DNA of 64,000 nucleotides from the NCBI GenBank assembly GCA_049324315.1, contig JBMOKU010000018.1:51694-115693 (forward strand). Reading direction: 5' to 3'. How positions within the stretch are numbered: position 1 is the first letter of the stretch; each line of letters starts with the position of its first letter. A program made the translations under genes and the position numbers. The stretch is from JBMOKU01 sp049324315 (GTDB lineage Bacteria; Bacillota; Clostridia; Peptostreptococcales; Thermotaleaceae). Below are positions 9,532-15,753 of this stretch, piece by piece. Below the pieces are notes generated by a model that saw only the letters and a list, made by a program, of their open reading frames with translations, was not told where the DNA came from and made no database searches.

Positions 9532-10318
9532 AAGAATTGATTAAAAAAACTGAGAGATAAAAAACAATAGGTGCTGTAAAGAGAATACTGTCAAACCTAT
9601 CTAAAATACCCCCGTGTCCAGGCATAATTTTCCCATAATCTTTTATGCCTACATATCGTTTAATGATTGAAGCTGTCAAATCACCTACTTGCGAGAGTAT
9701 GCTGGCAAAAAAACCCATGATAACACATTGGTATAAAAAAGAAGGCACAACAAAATATGCAAAAACACCACTTACTACAACACAACCAATAATGCCTCCA
9801 ATGGCACCTTCTACTGTTTTTTTAGGACTAATATTGGGACAAAGTTTTCTCGAACCAAAAAAATATCCTGAAAAATACGCGAATGTATCTGTAGACCAGG
9901 CTGTGATAAAGATCATCCATATTAGATTTCTCGGTTCAATAAGTTCATCAAAAAAAACAATATGGAACATAAAGAACACAATATAAAATACACCTAGTAT
10001 GGTTATACTCGCAGCTATGATGTCTGCCTTTTTTTTAAATATGGTTAAAACCAATGTAGTTACAACGGTGATAAAAAACCAAAACATGATTTTCTCCAAG
10101 GTAGGAGATAATATCGTAATGAAAAAAAATAAGAGAATACTAAATGCTCCGATTTGCTTATATGGGCGAATTTGAATATGATGAAAAGCATTGAAGAACT
10201 CATTGATGGCAATAGATGCTAAAATGAAAACAGCAATTTTAAGCAAAATGCTCCCTTTTGATACAGTAATATACAGCAAAGGCAAACCTACTAATGAAGT
10301 AATAATTCGAACGAGCAT
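9530..10318 (-). CDS. cdsA: Phosphatidate cytidylyltransferase (CDP-diglyceride synthase)
   Basis: CdsA makes CDP-diacylglycerol from phosphatidate and CTP, the branch point of phospholipid synthesis. The 262-aa protein is almost entirely hydrophobic, with about seven to eight membrane helices. It ends with the family signature: SPKKTVEGAIGG, GDLTASIIKR, then KIMPGHGGILDRFDS. ATG at 10318 is preceded by AGGAGG. It lies 13 bases after uppS, which is the usual Firmicutes order. Confidence 0.97.
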   Translation of the reverse strand: MLVRIITSLVGLPLLYITVSKGSILLKIAVFILASIAINEFFNAFHHIQIRPYKQIGAFSILLFFFITILSPTLEKIMFWFFITVVTTLVLTIFKKKADIIAASITILGVFYIVFFMFHIVFFDELIEPRNLIWMIFITAWSTDTFAYFSGYFFGSRKLCPNISPKKTVEGAIGGIIGCVVVSGVFAYFVVPSFLYQCVIMGFFASILSQVGDLTASIIKRYVGIKDYGKIMPGHGGILDRFDSILFTAPIVFYLSVFLINS

Positions 10319-10331
10319 TAAGTACTACCTC

Positions 10332-11102
10332 CTATTTGATACCACCAAACCGTCTTTCTCTATTCTGGTAGTCATGTATTGCATGGATTAAATGTTCACC
10401 GTTAAAATCCGGCCAATAAATATCAGAAAACCAGAATTCACTATAGGCAATCTGCCATAGCAGAAAGTTACTTATGCGATATTCTCCACTGGGCCTTATG
10501 ATTAAATCCGGATCCGGAATCCCCTGTGTATATAAATATTGACTAAATATTGACTCATCTACATCATCTATTGTTAGGGTCTTATCTTCTACAGCTTGAA
10601 TCATTCGTTTTACCGCTCTAATAATCTCGTCTCTTCCACCATAATTCAAAGCTATATTCACTTGCAGACCAGTATTTTCTTTGGTTAGATTAACCGCATC
10701 ATTTATTTCACGGATCGCACTATCAGGTAATTTGCTGATATCACCAATAGTACAGATCTTTACGTTATTCGAATGTAATTCCTTAATTTCCAATCTTAAA
10801 TAAGTAACAAGCAATTGCATTAAAGCAGTTACTTCTTCCTTTGGCCTTTTCCAATTCTCCGTGGAAAAAGCATATAGGGTTAAATAAGCAACACCAATAT
10901 CTGATGCTGTGCGGATGACGTCCCTTAGCGCTTCAACGCCTGCTTTGTGTCCCGCAGTTCTTGGCAGTCCCTTGCTTTTTGCCCATCGTCCATTTCCATC
11001 CATGATGACAGCAATGTGTTTAGGTATATTGTTTAGATCAAGCTGCAGCTTACTATTTGTTTCATTTCGATGACTGGTAAATAGTTTTCTCAAAATATCC
11101 AT
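10332..11102 (-). CDS. uppS: Isoprenyl transferase (undecaprenyl diphosphate synthase)
   Basis: UppS condenses isopentenyl units onto farnesyl diphosphate to give the C55 carrier for peptidoglycan and teichoic acid precursors. The cis-prenyltransferase motifs are in order: AVIMDGNGRWA with the catalytic Asp at about 35, LTLYAFSTENWKRP, NYGGRDEI, PDLIIRPSGEYRISNFLLWQ, and the terminal RERRFGG. The length (256 aa) is normal. The ribosome site is a GGGGG stretch 8 bases upstream of the ATG. It follows the small PASTA-like gene by 49 bases. Confidence 0.97.
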   Translation of the reverse strand: MDILRKLFTSHRNETNSKLQLDLNNIPKHIAVIMDGNGRWAKSKGLPRTAGHKAGVEALRDVIRTASDIGVAYLTLYAFSTENWKRPKEEVTALMQLLVTYLRLEIKELHSNNVKICTIGDISKLPDSAIREINDAVNLTKENTGLQVNIALNYGGRDEIIRAVKRMIQAVEDKTLTIDDVDESIFSQYLYTQGIPDPDLIIRPSGEYRISNFLLWQIAYSEFWFSDIYWPDFNGEHLIHAIHDYQNRERRFGGIK

Positions 11103-11133
11103 TCAGAATGCCCCCGATTAAGAAAGTGCTTAA

Positions 11134-11151
11134 CCCCCGCAACTGCAGGGG
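11134..11151 (-). other. GC-rich hairpin upstream of uppS
   Basis: A stem of CCCC and GCA pairs with one mismatch abuts the stop codon of the 64-aa gene. It stands out in AT-rich surroundings and is followed 20 bases later by a GGGGG ribosome site for uppS. No U-run follows, so it is more likely an mRNA stability or translation element than a terminator. Confidence 0.35.
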
Positions 11152-11346
11152 CTAAAAATAGTTTACTATTAATTCAATATCCTTGTCTATTCTTTTTTGT
11201 CTGATCACGCGATACTCGTCGATATAATGCTTTTCTCGATTGCTTTCATACTGTGTTTTTACAATTTTTATTCTAACATCATAATGCTGCAGTATAGCCA
11301 CAGCTTCATTAAGACGATAAGATACTACACTAGGAATTTCAGACAA
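11152..11346 (-). CDS. Small single-domain PASTA-like protein
   Basis: This is a 64-aa protein without a signal peptide or membrane segment. By eye it aligns with one PASTA repeat: an IPSVVSYRLNEAVAIL start like VPxVVGxxLxxAxxxL, a central basic strand, RVIRQ where PASTA has xVixQ, and a final IELIVNYF strand. PASTA repeats are normally extracellular beta-lactam or muropeptide sensors on PBPs and Ser/Thr kinases, so a free cytosolic copy is unusual. The start is TTG at 11346, with GGAGG inside the last frr codons at 8-base spacing, which implies coupling to frr. The neighbours frr and uppS are conserved. The PASTA assignment is my reading and not a search result. Confidence 0.7.
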   Translation of the reverse strand: MSEIPSVVSYRLNEAVAILQHYDVRIKIVKTQYESNREKHYIDEYRVIRQKRIDKDIELIVNYF

Positions 11347-11349
11347 TGA

Positions 11350-11907
11350 TTAGACCTCCAGTAATTCTTTTTCCTTGCTATTGATCGTTTCATCAATCAT
11401 AGAAATAAACTTATCTGTAAGCTTTTGAATATCATCTTCTGACTTTTTAAGATCATCTTCTGTAATCTCTGTGTTTTTCTGCATTTTCTTTAATTTGTCG
11501 TTAGCTTCTCGTCGCTCATTACGAATAGCTACTTTTGCATTTTCACCGGTCTTCTTTACAATCTTTATTAGCTCTTTCCGTCTTTCTTCCGTTAATTGTG
11601 GAATTAACAACCGAATAAGTTTGCCATCATTTGAAGGATTGATGCCCAAATCAGATAATTGGATGGCTTTTTCTATTGGCTGAATTGCCCCTTTATCATA
11701 TGGCTGGATAACCAACAATCTAGGTTCAGGTGCAGAAATACCGGCAATTTGTTTCAGTGGCGTCGGTGAACCATAATAATCAACCATGATTCTGTCCAGT
11801 AATGCAGGATTTGCCCTACCAGCTCGAATTGACATGAGCTCTTCCTTAAGTACCTTTAAGGTTTTTTGCATCTTTTCTTCGATCTCATGATGAACTTGTG
11901 TAATCAT
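11350..11907 (-). CDS. frr: Ribosome recycling factor
   Basis: Frr (185 aa) splits post-termination ribosomes together with EF-G. The sequence has the all-helical/beta two-domain pattern, with SIRAGRANPALLDRI and YYGSPTPLKQIA in the first third and TEERRKELIK in the long helical arm. The length is standard. ATG at 11907 follows GGAGG that overlaps the end of pyrH; only three bases separate the genes. Confidence 0.98.
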   Translation of the reverse strand: MITQVHHEIEEKMQKTLKVLKEELMSIRAGRANPALLDRIMVDYYGSPTPLKQIAGISAPEPRLLVIQPYDKGAIQPIEKAIQLSDLGINPSNDGKLIRLLIPQLTEERRKELIKIVKKTGENAKVAIRNERREANDKLKKMQKNTEITEDDLKKSEDDIQKLTDKFISMIDETINSKEKELLEV

Positions 11908-11910
11908 ACA

Positions 11911-12621
11911 TCATTCCTCCTTAATCAATGTACCAATCTTTTCACCTAAAATGACTTTCTTAATGTTTTCTGGCTTATTAAGACCAAAAACAATAATTGG
12001 GATTTTATTATCCATACACAGAGAAGTAGCAGTAGAATCCATGACGCCTAATCCTCTATTCAAAACATTGATATAGGATAATTCATCAAACATTTCGGCC
12101 TCAGGGTTTACCATCGGGTCTGAATCATAAACACCATCAACTTTCTTTGCAAGCAGAATAACTTCTGCTTCGATTTCAGCTGCTCTTAAAGCCGCAGTGG
12201 TATCTGTAGAAAAATATGGATTACCTGTTCCAGCCGCAAAAATGACAACTCTTCCTTTTTCTAAATGTCTTACCGCTCTTCGTCGAATGTACGGTTCTGC
12301 GATCTGTCTCATTTCGATCGCAGTTTGAACGCGAGTATAAACGCCAATGTGTTCCATGGCATCTTGTAAGGCCAACGCATTAATTACTGTAGCAAGCATA
12401 CCCATATAATCGGCAGTGGTTCTATCCATGCCCTTACCACTTCTGCCGCGCCAGAAATTACCTCCACCAACGACAATTGATACTTCAACGCCTAATGCAA
12501 TGATTTCTTTAACTTGAGTGGCAATAGAATCAAGCGTTTTTTCATCTAAGCCAAACCCTTTTTCTCCAGCTAAAGCTTCCCCACTAAGCTTTAAAATGAC
12601 TCTTTTATATTTAGGCCTCAC
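11911..12621 (-). CDS. pyrH: UMP kinase
   Basis: PyrH phosphorylates UMP to UDP and belongs to the amino-acid kinase fold. Motifs: KLSGEALAG at the N-terminus, VVGGGNFWRG, GRSGKGMDR for UMP binding, and GTGNPYFSTDT. It is 236 aa, as expected. The start is GTG at 12621 (GGAGG 8 bases upstream), because the ATG four bases before it runs straight into a stop. It is the first gene of the operon that continues to polC. I found no convincing -35/-10 in the roughly 80 bases between it and the tsf terminator. Confidence 0.97.
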   Translation of the reverse strand: MRPKYKRVILKLSGEALAGEKGFGLDEKTLDSIATQVKEIIALGVEVSIVVGGGNFWRGRSGKGMDRTTADYMGMLATVINALALQDAMEHIGVYTRVQTAIEMRQIAEPYIRRRAVRHLEKGRVVIFAAGTGNPYFSTDTTAALRAAEIEAEVILLAKKVDGVYDSDPMVNPEAEMFDELSYINVLNRGLGVMDSTATSLCMDNKIPIIVFGLNKPENIKKVILGEKIGTLIKEE

Positions 12622-12691
12622 ATTTATAACCTCCGTTCTTAATTCTACGTTGATTTTTAAAAACCTTTCATGAGATAAATAAACTTCATAT

Positions 12692-12725
12692 TATTTTAAA
12701 AAAGAGAACACAAGGTGTGTTCTCT
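12692..12725 (-). terminator. Strong intrinsic terminator of rpsB-tsf
   Basis: A perfect 10-bp stem (AGAGAACACA / TGTGTTCTCT) with a 3-base loop is followed on the minus strand by TTTTTTAAAATAA. It lies 15 bases past the tsf stop. This is one of the clearest rho-independent terminators in the window and separates rpsB-tsf from pyrH. Confidence 0.92.
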
Positions 12726-12740
12726 ATCTTTAATTGTAGG

Positions 12741-13388
12741 TTAGCTATTAATTTGTTTAGCTACTTCCTCTGCAAAGTTTTCTTCTTTCTTTTCAATACC
12801 TTCTCCTACTTCAAATCTCACAAATCTTCTAATGCTAATGTTTTCGCCGATTCTTCCAATTTTCTCATTTAGGAGGTCTTGAATAGTGATTTCTGGGTCT
12901 CTTATGAACGATTGCTCCAAAAGACAAACTTCTTTAAAGAATTTTTCAATTCTTCCTTCTACCATTTTATCAACGATTTTTTCTGGCTTACCTTCGTTTA
13001 AAGCCTGTGCTCTTAAGATTTCTTTTTCTTTCTGAATAGCCTCGTCAGAAACTTCTTCTCTTCTTATGTATTGTGGGTTAGAAGCCGCAATTTGCATTGC
13101 TACGTCTTTAACAAACTGCTTAAATTCATCATTCTTCGCCACGAAGTCTGTTTCACTATTTACTTCAACGAGTACGCCGATTCTTCCACCATGAATATAA
13201 GATTCGACTAAACCTTCTGCAGTAATTCTGCCGGATTTCTTTGCAGCCTTAGCTAGACCTTTTTCTCTTAGTATTTCTACTGCTTTTTCCATATCGCCAT
13301 TTGCTTCTTCTAAGGCTTTTTTGCAATCCATCATACCAACGCCAGTTTTTTCTCTTAAATCTTTTACCATTGCTGCTGAAATAGCCAT
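12741..13388 (-). CDS. tsf: Elongation factor Ts
   Basis: EF-Ts (215 aa) is the nucleotide exchange factor for EF-Tu. The UBA-like N-terminus KDLREKTGVGMMDCKKAL and the exchange motif TDFVAKND (about 80-87) are intact. It is the short form, lacking the second core subdomain of the roughly 290-aa Bacillus protein; similar short forms are known in several Clostridia. ATG at 13388 is preceded by a GGAGG. It is cotranscribed with rpsB. Confidence 0.97.
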   Translation of the reverse strand: MAISAAMVKDLREKTGVGMMDCKKALEEANGDMEKAVEILREKGLAKAAKKSGRITAEGLVESYIHGGRIGVLVEVNSETDFVAKNDEFKQFVKDVAMQIAASNPQYIRREEVSDEAIQKEKEILRAQALNEGKPEKIVDKMVEGRIEKFFKEVCLLEQSFIRDPEITIQDLLNEKIGRIGENISIRRFVRFEVGEGIEKKEENFAEEVAKQINS

Positions 13389-13433
13389 GAGAACGCCTCC
13401 TCAAGTATCAATATAGTATAAGTGGTAAGAGCA

Positions 13434-13464
13434 GTAAGGGATTTGACCCCCTTGTAACCCTTAC
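13434..13464 (-). other. rpsB-tsf intercistronic hairpin
   Basis: A 7-bp stem (GTAAGGG / CCCTTAC) with a 17-base loop fills the gap between the rpsB stop and tsf. No U-run follows on the minus strand. It may tune tsf output or stabilise processed mRNA. This is seen in the sequence only; its function is inferred. Confidence 0.4.
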
Positions 13465-13473
13465 CACCTGGAA

Positions 13474-14172
13474 TTACTCTTCCATTTGTTCGCCTTGTCT
13501 ACCTTCAATAATAGCATTAGCTATTGTTGCAGTAATAAGCTTTACTGCTCTGATTGCATCATCATTACCAGGAATTACGTAATCAACTTCATCAGGATCA
13601 CAGTTTGTATCTACGATACCAACAACTGGAATACCAAGAATCTGCGCTTCTTTTACAGCAATTCTTTCTTTTCTTGGGTCAACTACAAATAAAGCCCCTG
13701 GCAATTCTTTCATATCTTTTATACCGCCTAGGAATTTCTCAAGTTTTTCTCTTTCATTTCTCAACTTGATTACTTCCTTCTTAGGAAGAACTTCAAACAA
13801 TCCGCCTTCTTCCATTCTTTCAAGCTCATGTAACCTATCAATTCTTTTTGCAATTGTTTTGAAGTTCGTTAACATACCACCCAACCATCTTTGGTTAACA
13901 TAGTACATACCACTTCTCTTAGATTCCTGCTCAATAGATTCCTGTGCCTGTTTTTTTGTTCCTACAAATAGAATCGTCTTATTGCTTTCTGCAACTTCCT
14001 TAACAAAAGCATAGGCCTCTTCAACTTTTTTCACAGTTTTCTGAAGGTCGATAATATAAATACCGTTCCTTTCTGTGAAAATGAATTCAGCCATTTTAGG
14101 ATTCCATCTTCTTGTTTGATGTCCAAAATGAACCCCTGCTTCTAATAGTTGTTTCATTGAAATAACTGACAT
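13474..14172 (-). CDS. rpsB: 30S ribosomal protein S2
   Basis: S2 (232 aa with this start) is a late-assembly 30S protein that bridges S1 on the small subunit. Family signature: MKQLLEAGVHFGHQTRRWNPKM at the N-terminus, then NQRWLGGMLTNFKT and PGALFVVDPRKE. The open frame extends 13 codons upstream, but ATG at 14172 has the AAGGAGG ribosome site and begins at the conserved N-terminus, so the extension is leader. It has its own promoter and a structured leader and is followed by tsf, the universal arrangement. Confidence 0.98.
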   Translation of the reverse strand: MSVISMKQLLEAGVHFGHQTRRWNPKMAEFIFTERNGIYIIDLQKTVKKVEEAYAFVKEVAESNKTILFVGTKKQAQESIEQESKRSGMYYVNQRWLGGMLTNFKTIAKRIDRLHELERMEEGGLFEVLPKKEVIKLRNEREKLEKFLGGIKDMKELPGALFVVDPRKERIAVKEAQILGIPVVGIVDTNCDPDEVDYVIPGNDDAIRAVKLITATIANAIIEGRQGEQMEE

Positions 14173-14199
14173 TTTCTTCACCTCCTTGGTTTTTTCCTC

Positions 14200-14255
14200 C
14201 GTTCTGTTCATCTCTTTAAATGACCCTTAGGAACCAATTTAAAGATTCCAGAACG
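14200..14255 (-). promoter_or_regulatory. Structured rpsB leader, candidate S2 autoregulatory element
   Basis: The rpsB 5' leader contains a long hairpin. An outer 6-bp helix CGTTCT / AGAACG is followed by a small internal loop and a 10-bp helix ATCTTTAAAT / ATTTAAAG(A)GAT with one bulged A. The apical loop is about 15 bases. It ends about 20 bases before the Shine-Dalgarno. S2 is known to autoregulate rpsB-tsf in enterobacteria; a similar role here is inference. Confidence 0.55.
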
Positions 14256-14277
14256 TGCGTATTCAGTCACCTAAAAA

Positions 14278-14306
14278 AGTATATCACAAGGTTGAACTAT
14301 TGGCAA
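14278..14306 (-). promoter_or_regulatory. Vegetative promoter of rpsB-tsf
   Basis: A sigma-A type promoter reads TTGCCA (14306-14301), a 17-base spacer, then TATACT (14283-14278). Transcription should start near 14271 and give an untranslated leader of about 100 bases that contains the hairpin at 14200-14255. Confidence 0.85.
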
Positions 14307-14375
14307 CAAAAAACTGTATAACAACAATAGTATTTTTACCATTTTTTTTTCGCTTATACGTTTTATGGAATAAAA

Positions 14376-14401
14376 AAGAACCTCATTTCTATGAAGTTCT
14401 T
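14376..14401 (-). terminator. Terminator at the end of the motility operon
   Basis: An 11-bp stem (AAGAAC-T-TCAT paired with ATGA-G-GTTCTT, one G-U pair, loop AGAA) is followed by TTTTATTCC on the minus strand. It begins 4 bases past the last motility-cluster gene and precedes the rpsB promoter, so it closes the flgB-to-14405 transcription unit. Confidence 0.88.
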
Positions 14402-14404
14402 AGA

Positions 14405-14878
14405 CTATTCTTCCGCTCCTTTAACGAGCCTTTCTATGATTTCGTCTTCAGAAATACCTTCGTTAAACTTGTAATTGCCCCAACGCAATATGCCACTGTA
14501 ATTTTTTGAATAAACTTTATCTAAAAATGATTTTTGTGAAGATATCAACTGTTCTTCCAGCAGTAAGTCTGCAATATCTTCACTGTTTGACCCCTGGGGA
14601 ATATATACGTTAATGGTCTTACCTACTTCGGGGGCTTTGGTTACTTCATCTTGGGGCTTAGAATCAGGTTCAATAACATTTGTAGGGTTATTTATCACCT
14701 TTGATTTATCAATATATTCCACTGGATCTACCATGCCAAGCTTTTTCGCTTCGGATCGAATAAATTCTTCACTGGGAATATTATTTTCGCTTCTCATTTG
14801 TACAATGTTCATCGACGAAGTTATGATGAGACCTACGCCCACGCCTAGCAAAAAAGCCTTTAAATAGCGCTTGTTCAA
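14405..14878 (-). CDS. Membrane-anchored MltG-like N-terminal domain protein (no catalytic domain)
   Basis: A 157-aa protein with one N-terminal membrane helix (about 8-25), a linker rich in Pro, Asp and Lys, and a C-terminal segment (about 86-155). That segment resembles the LysM-like domain preceding the catalytic region of MltG/YceG lytic transglycosylases: INVYIPQGSNSEDIADLL, then a repeat-like 'G-NYKFNEGIS-EDEIIERL'. The YceG catalytic domain is absent, so annotation as a transglycosylase would be misleading. It may bind peptidoglycan and help a flagellar structure cross the wall, but that is inference. It is the last gene of the motility operon. Confidence 0.75.
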   Translation of the reverse strand: MNKRYLKAFLLGVGVGLIITSSMNIVQMRSENNIPSEEFIRSEAKKLGMVDPVEYIDKSKVINNPTNVIEPDSKPQDEVTKAPEVGKTINVYIPQGSNSEDIADLLLEEQLISSQKSFLDKVYSKNYSGILRWGNYKFNEGISEDEIIERLVKGAEE

Positions 14879-14882
14879 AGGA

Positions 14883-15389
14883 TCACCTCTTCAGTAAATT
14901 TAAAATTAGCTGGATTTCACCAATACCTTTATTCATCTCTTTAGCGATTTGGGATGCAGTATATCCTTGATTGTACATTCTCGCAATTTCTCTTTTTTCA
15001 ATCGTTTCTGTTTCCTGTTTATCCAATATATTCATTTGTTCAAAGGACTGGGAATGGATATTGTTGGGAATTGCTTCAACAATAGATTTATTATCGGGAA
15101 TGAGATTTTGGAGAACAGTCAAATTCGAAATCTTTTCCTCTGCATCGAACAGCAACTCAGATAGTATCTGAATTTTTTTTTCTAATTCATTCATAACACT
15201 TTGGCTCATTTCATCAAATTCTTTTTTTATGTCCTCTGCTATTTCAATATATTCAAATAATTTATATTCCTGCTCATCGATACTTTTTTTTGCGATTGAA
15301 GCTTTTTCAGCACGCATATCTTTTCGGAGGACGATTAGCGTGACAATAATGATTAAAATCCCAACAAAGAATAAAATATAGTTAGACAT
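14883..15389 (-). CDS. Membrane-anchored coiled-coil protein with C-terminal HTH-like motif
   Basis: A 168-aa protein. An N-terminal membrane helix (about 3-21) is followed by a charged coiled-coil (about 25-95). A C-terminal IARMYNQGYTASQIAKEMNKGIGEIQLIL segment looks like a helix-turn-helix of the sigma/response-regulator kind. It resembles small uncharacterised proteins common at the end of clostridial motility operons (I believe the DUF6115 type, from memory). ATG at 15389 is chosen because GGGGG lies 5 bases upstream; the open frame begins 4 codons earlier. Function unknown. Confidence 0.75.
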   Translation of the reverse strand: MSNYILFFVGILIIIVTLIVLRKDMRAEKASIAKKSIDEQEYKLFEYIEIAEDIKKEFDEMSQSVMNELEKKIQILSELLFDAEEKISNLTVLQNLIPDNKSIVEAIPNNIHSQSFEQMNILDKQETETIEKREIARMYNQGYTASQIAKEMNKGIGEIQLILNLLKR

Positions 15390-15403
15390 AATTACCCCCA
15401 TGT

Positions 15404-15736
15404 TTAAATTCGTATATCGATTCTCATTCCCTTTGTCTCTGACCTTTGCTTGTCATGACTTTGGTTATCTTCTTTTTCCTCTTCTTTTTTTTCATGCTGT
15501 TTATCCTTTGAAGATTGATATTTGTCCTTTTTATTCTCTTTATCTCTCTTAATCTTTGATTGTTCAACATTATCAAAGTGATTTACTTTATTCATGTTGT
15601 TTTCGATGGTCAGCTTATCTTGTTGAACTAAATGATGCTGATCCATCCTGATCTTATCATTTTGACTCTGATGCAGCTGAGACATTTGCTGCGTTTTGGG
15701 AACTAATAATTGAAAATCCACGGGACGAATGGACAT
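15404..15736 (-). CDS. Small highly charged motility-operon protein
   Basis: A 110-aa protein starting MSIRPVDFQLLVPKTQQMSQ. A Gln/His-rich middle is followed by a Lys/Glu/Asp-rich, low-complexity and probably disordered tail (about 60-100), ending GMRIDIRI. No membrane segment or known domain. I recognise this N-terminal pattern as recurring in flagellar operons of related Clostridia but know of no assigned function. ATG at 15736 is favoured because GGGAG lies 9 bases before it. It is placed between the FapA-like gene and the HTH protein. Confidence 0.75.
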   Translation of the reverse strand: MSIRPVDFQLLVPKTQQMSQLHQSQNDKIRMDQHHLVQQDKLTIENNMNKVNHFDNVEQSKIKRDKENKKDKYQSSKDKQHEKKEEEKEDNQSHDKQRSETKGMRIDIRI

Positions 15737-15753
15737 CGATATCATCTCCCTTT

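Noticed and set aside
14173..14211. 13-codon N-terminal extension of rpsB
   Set aside because: It runs through the AAGGAGG ribosome site and lacks S2 similarity.
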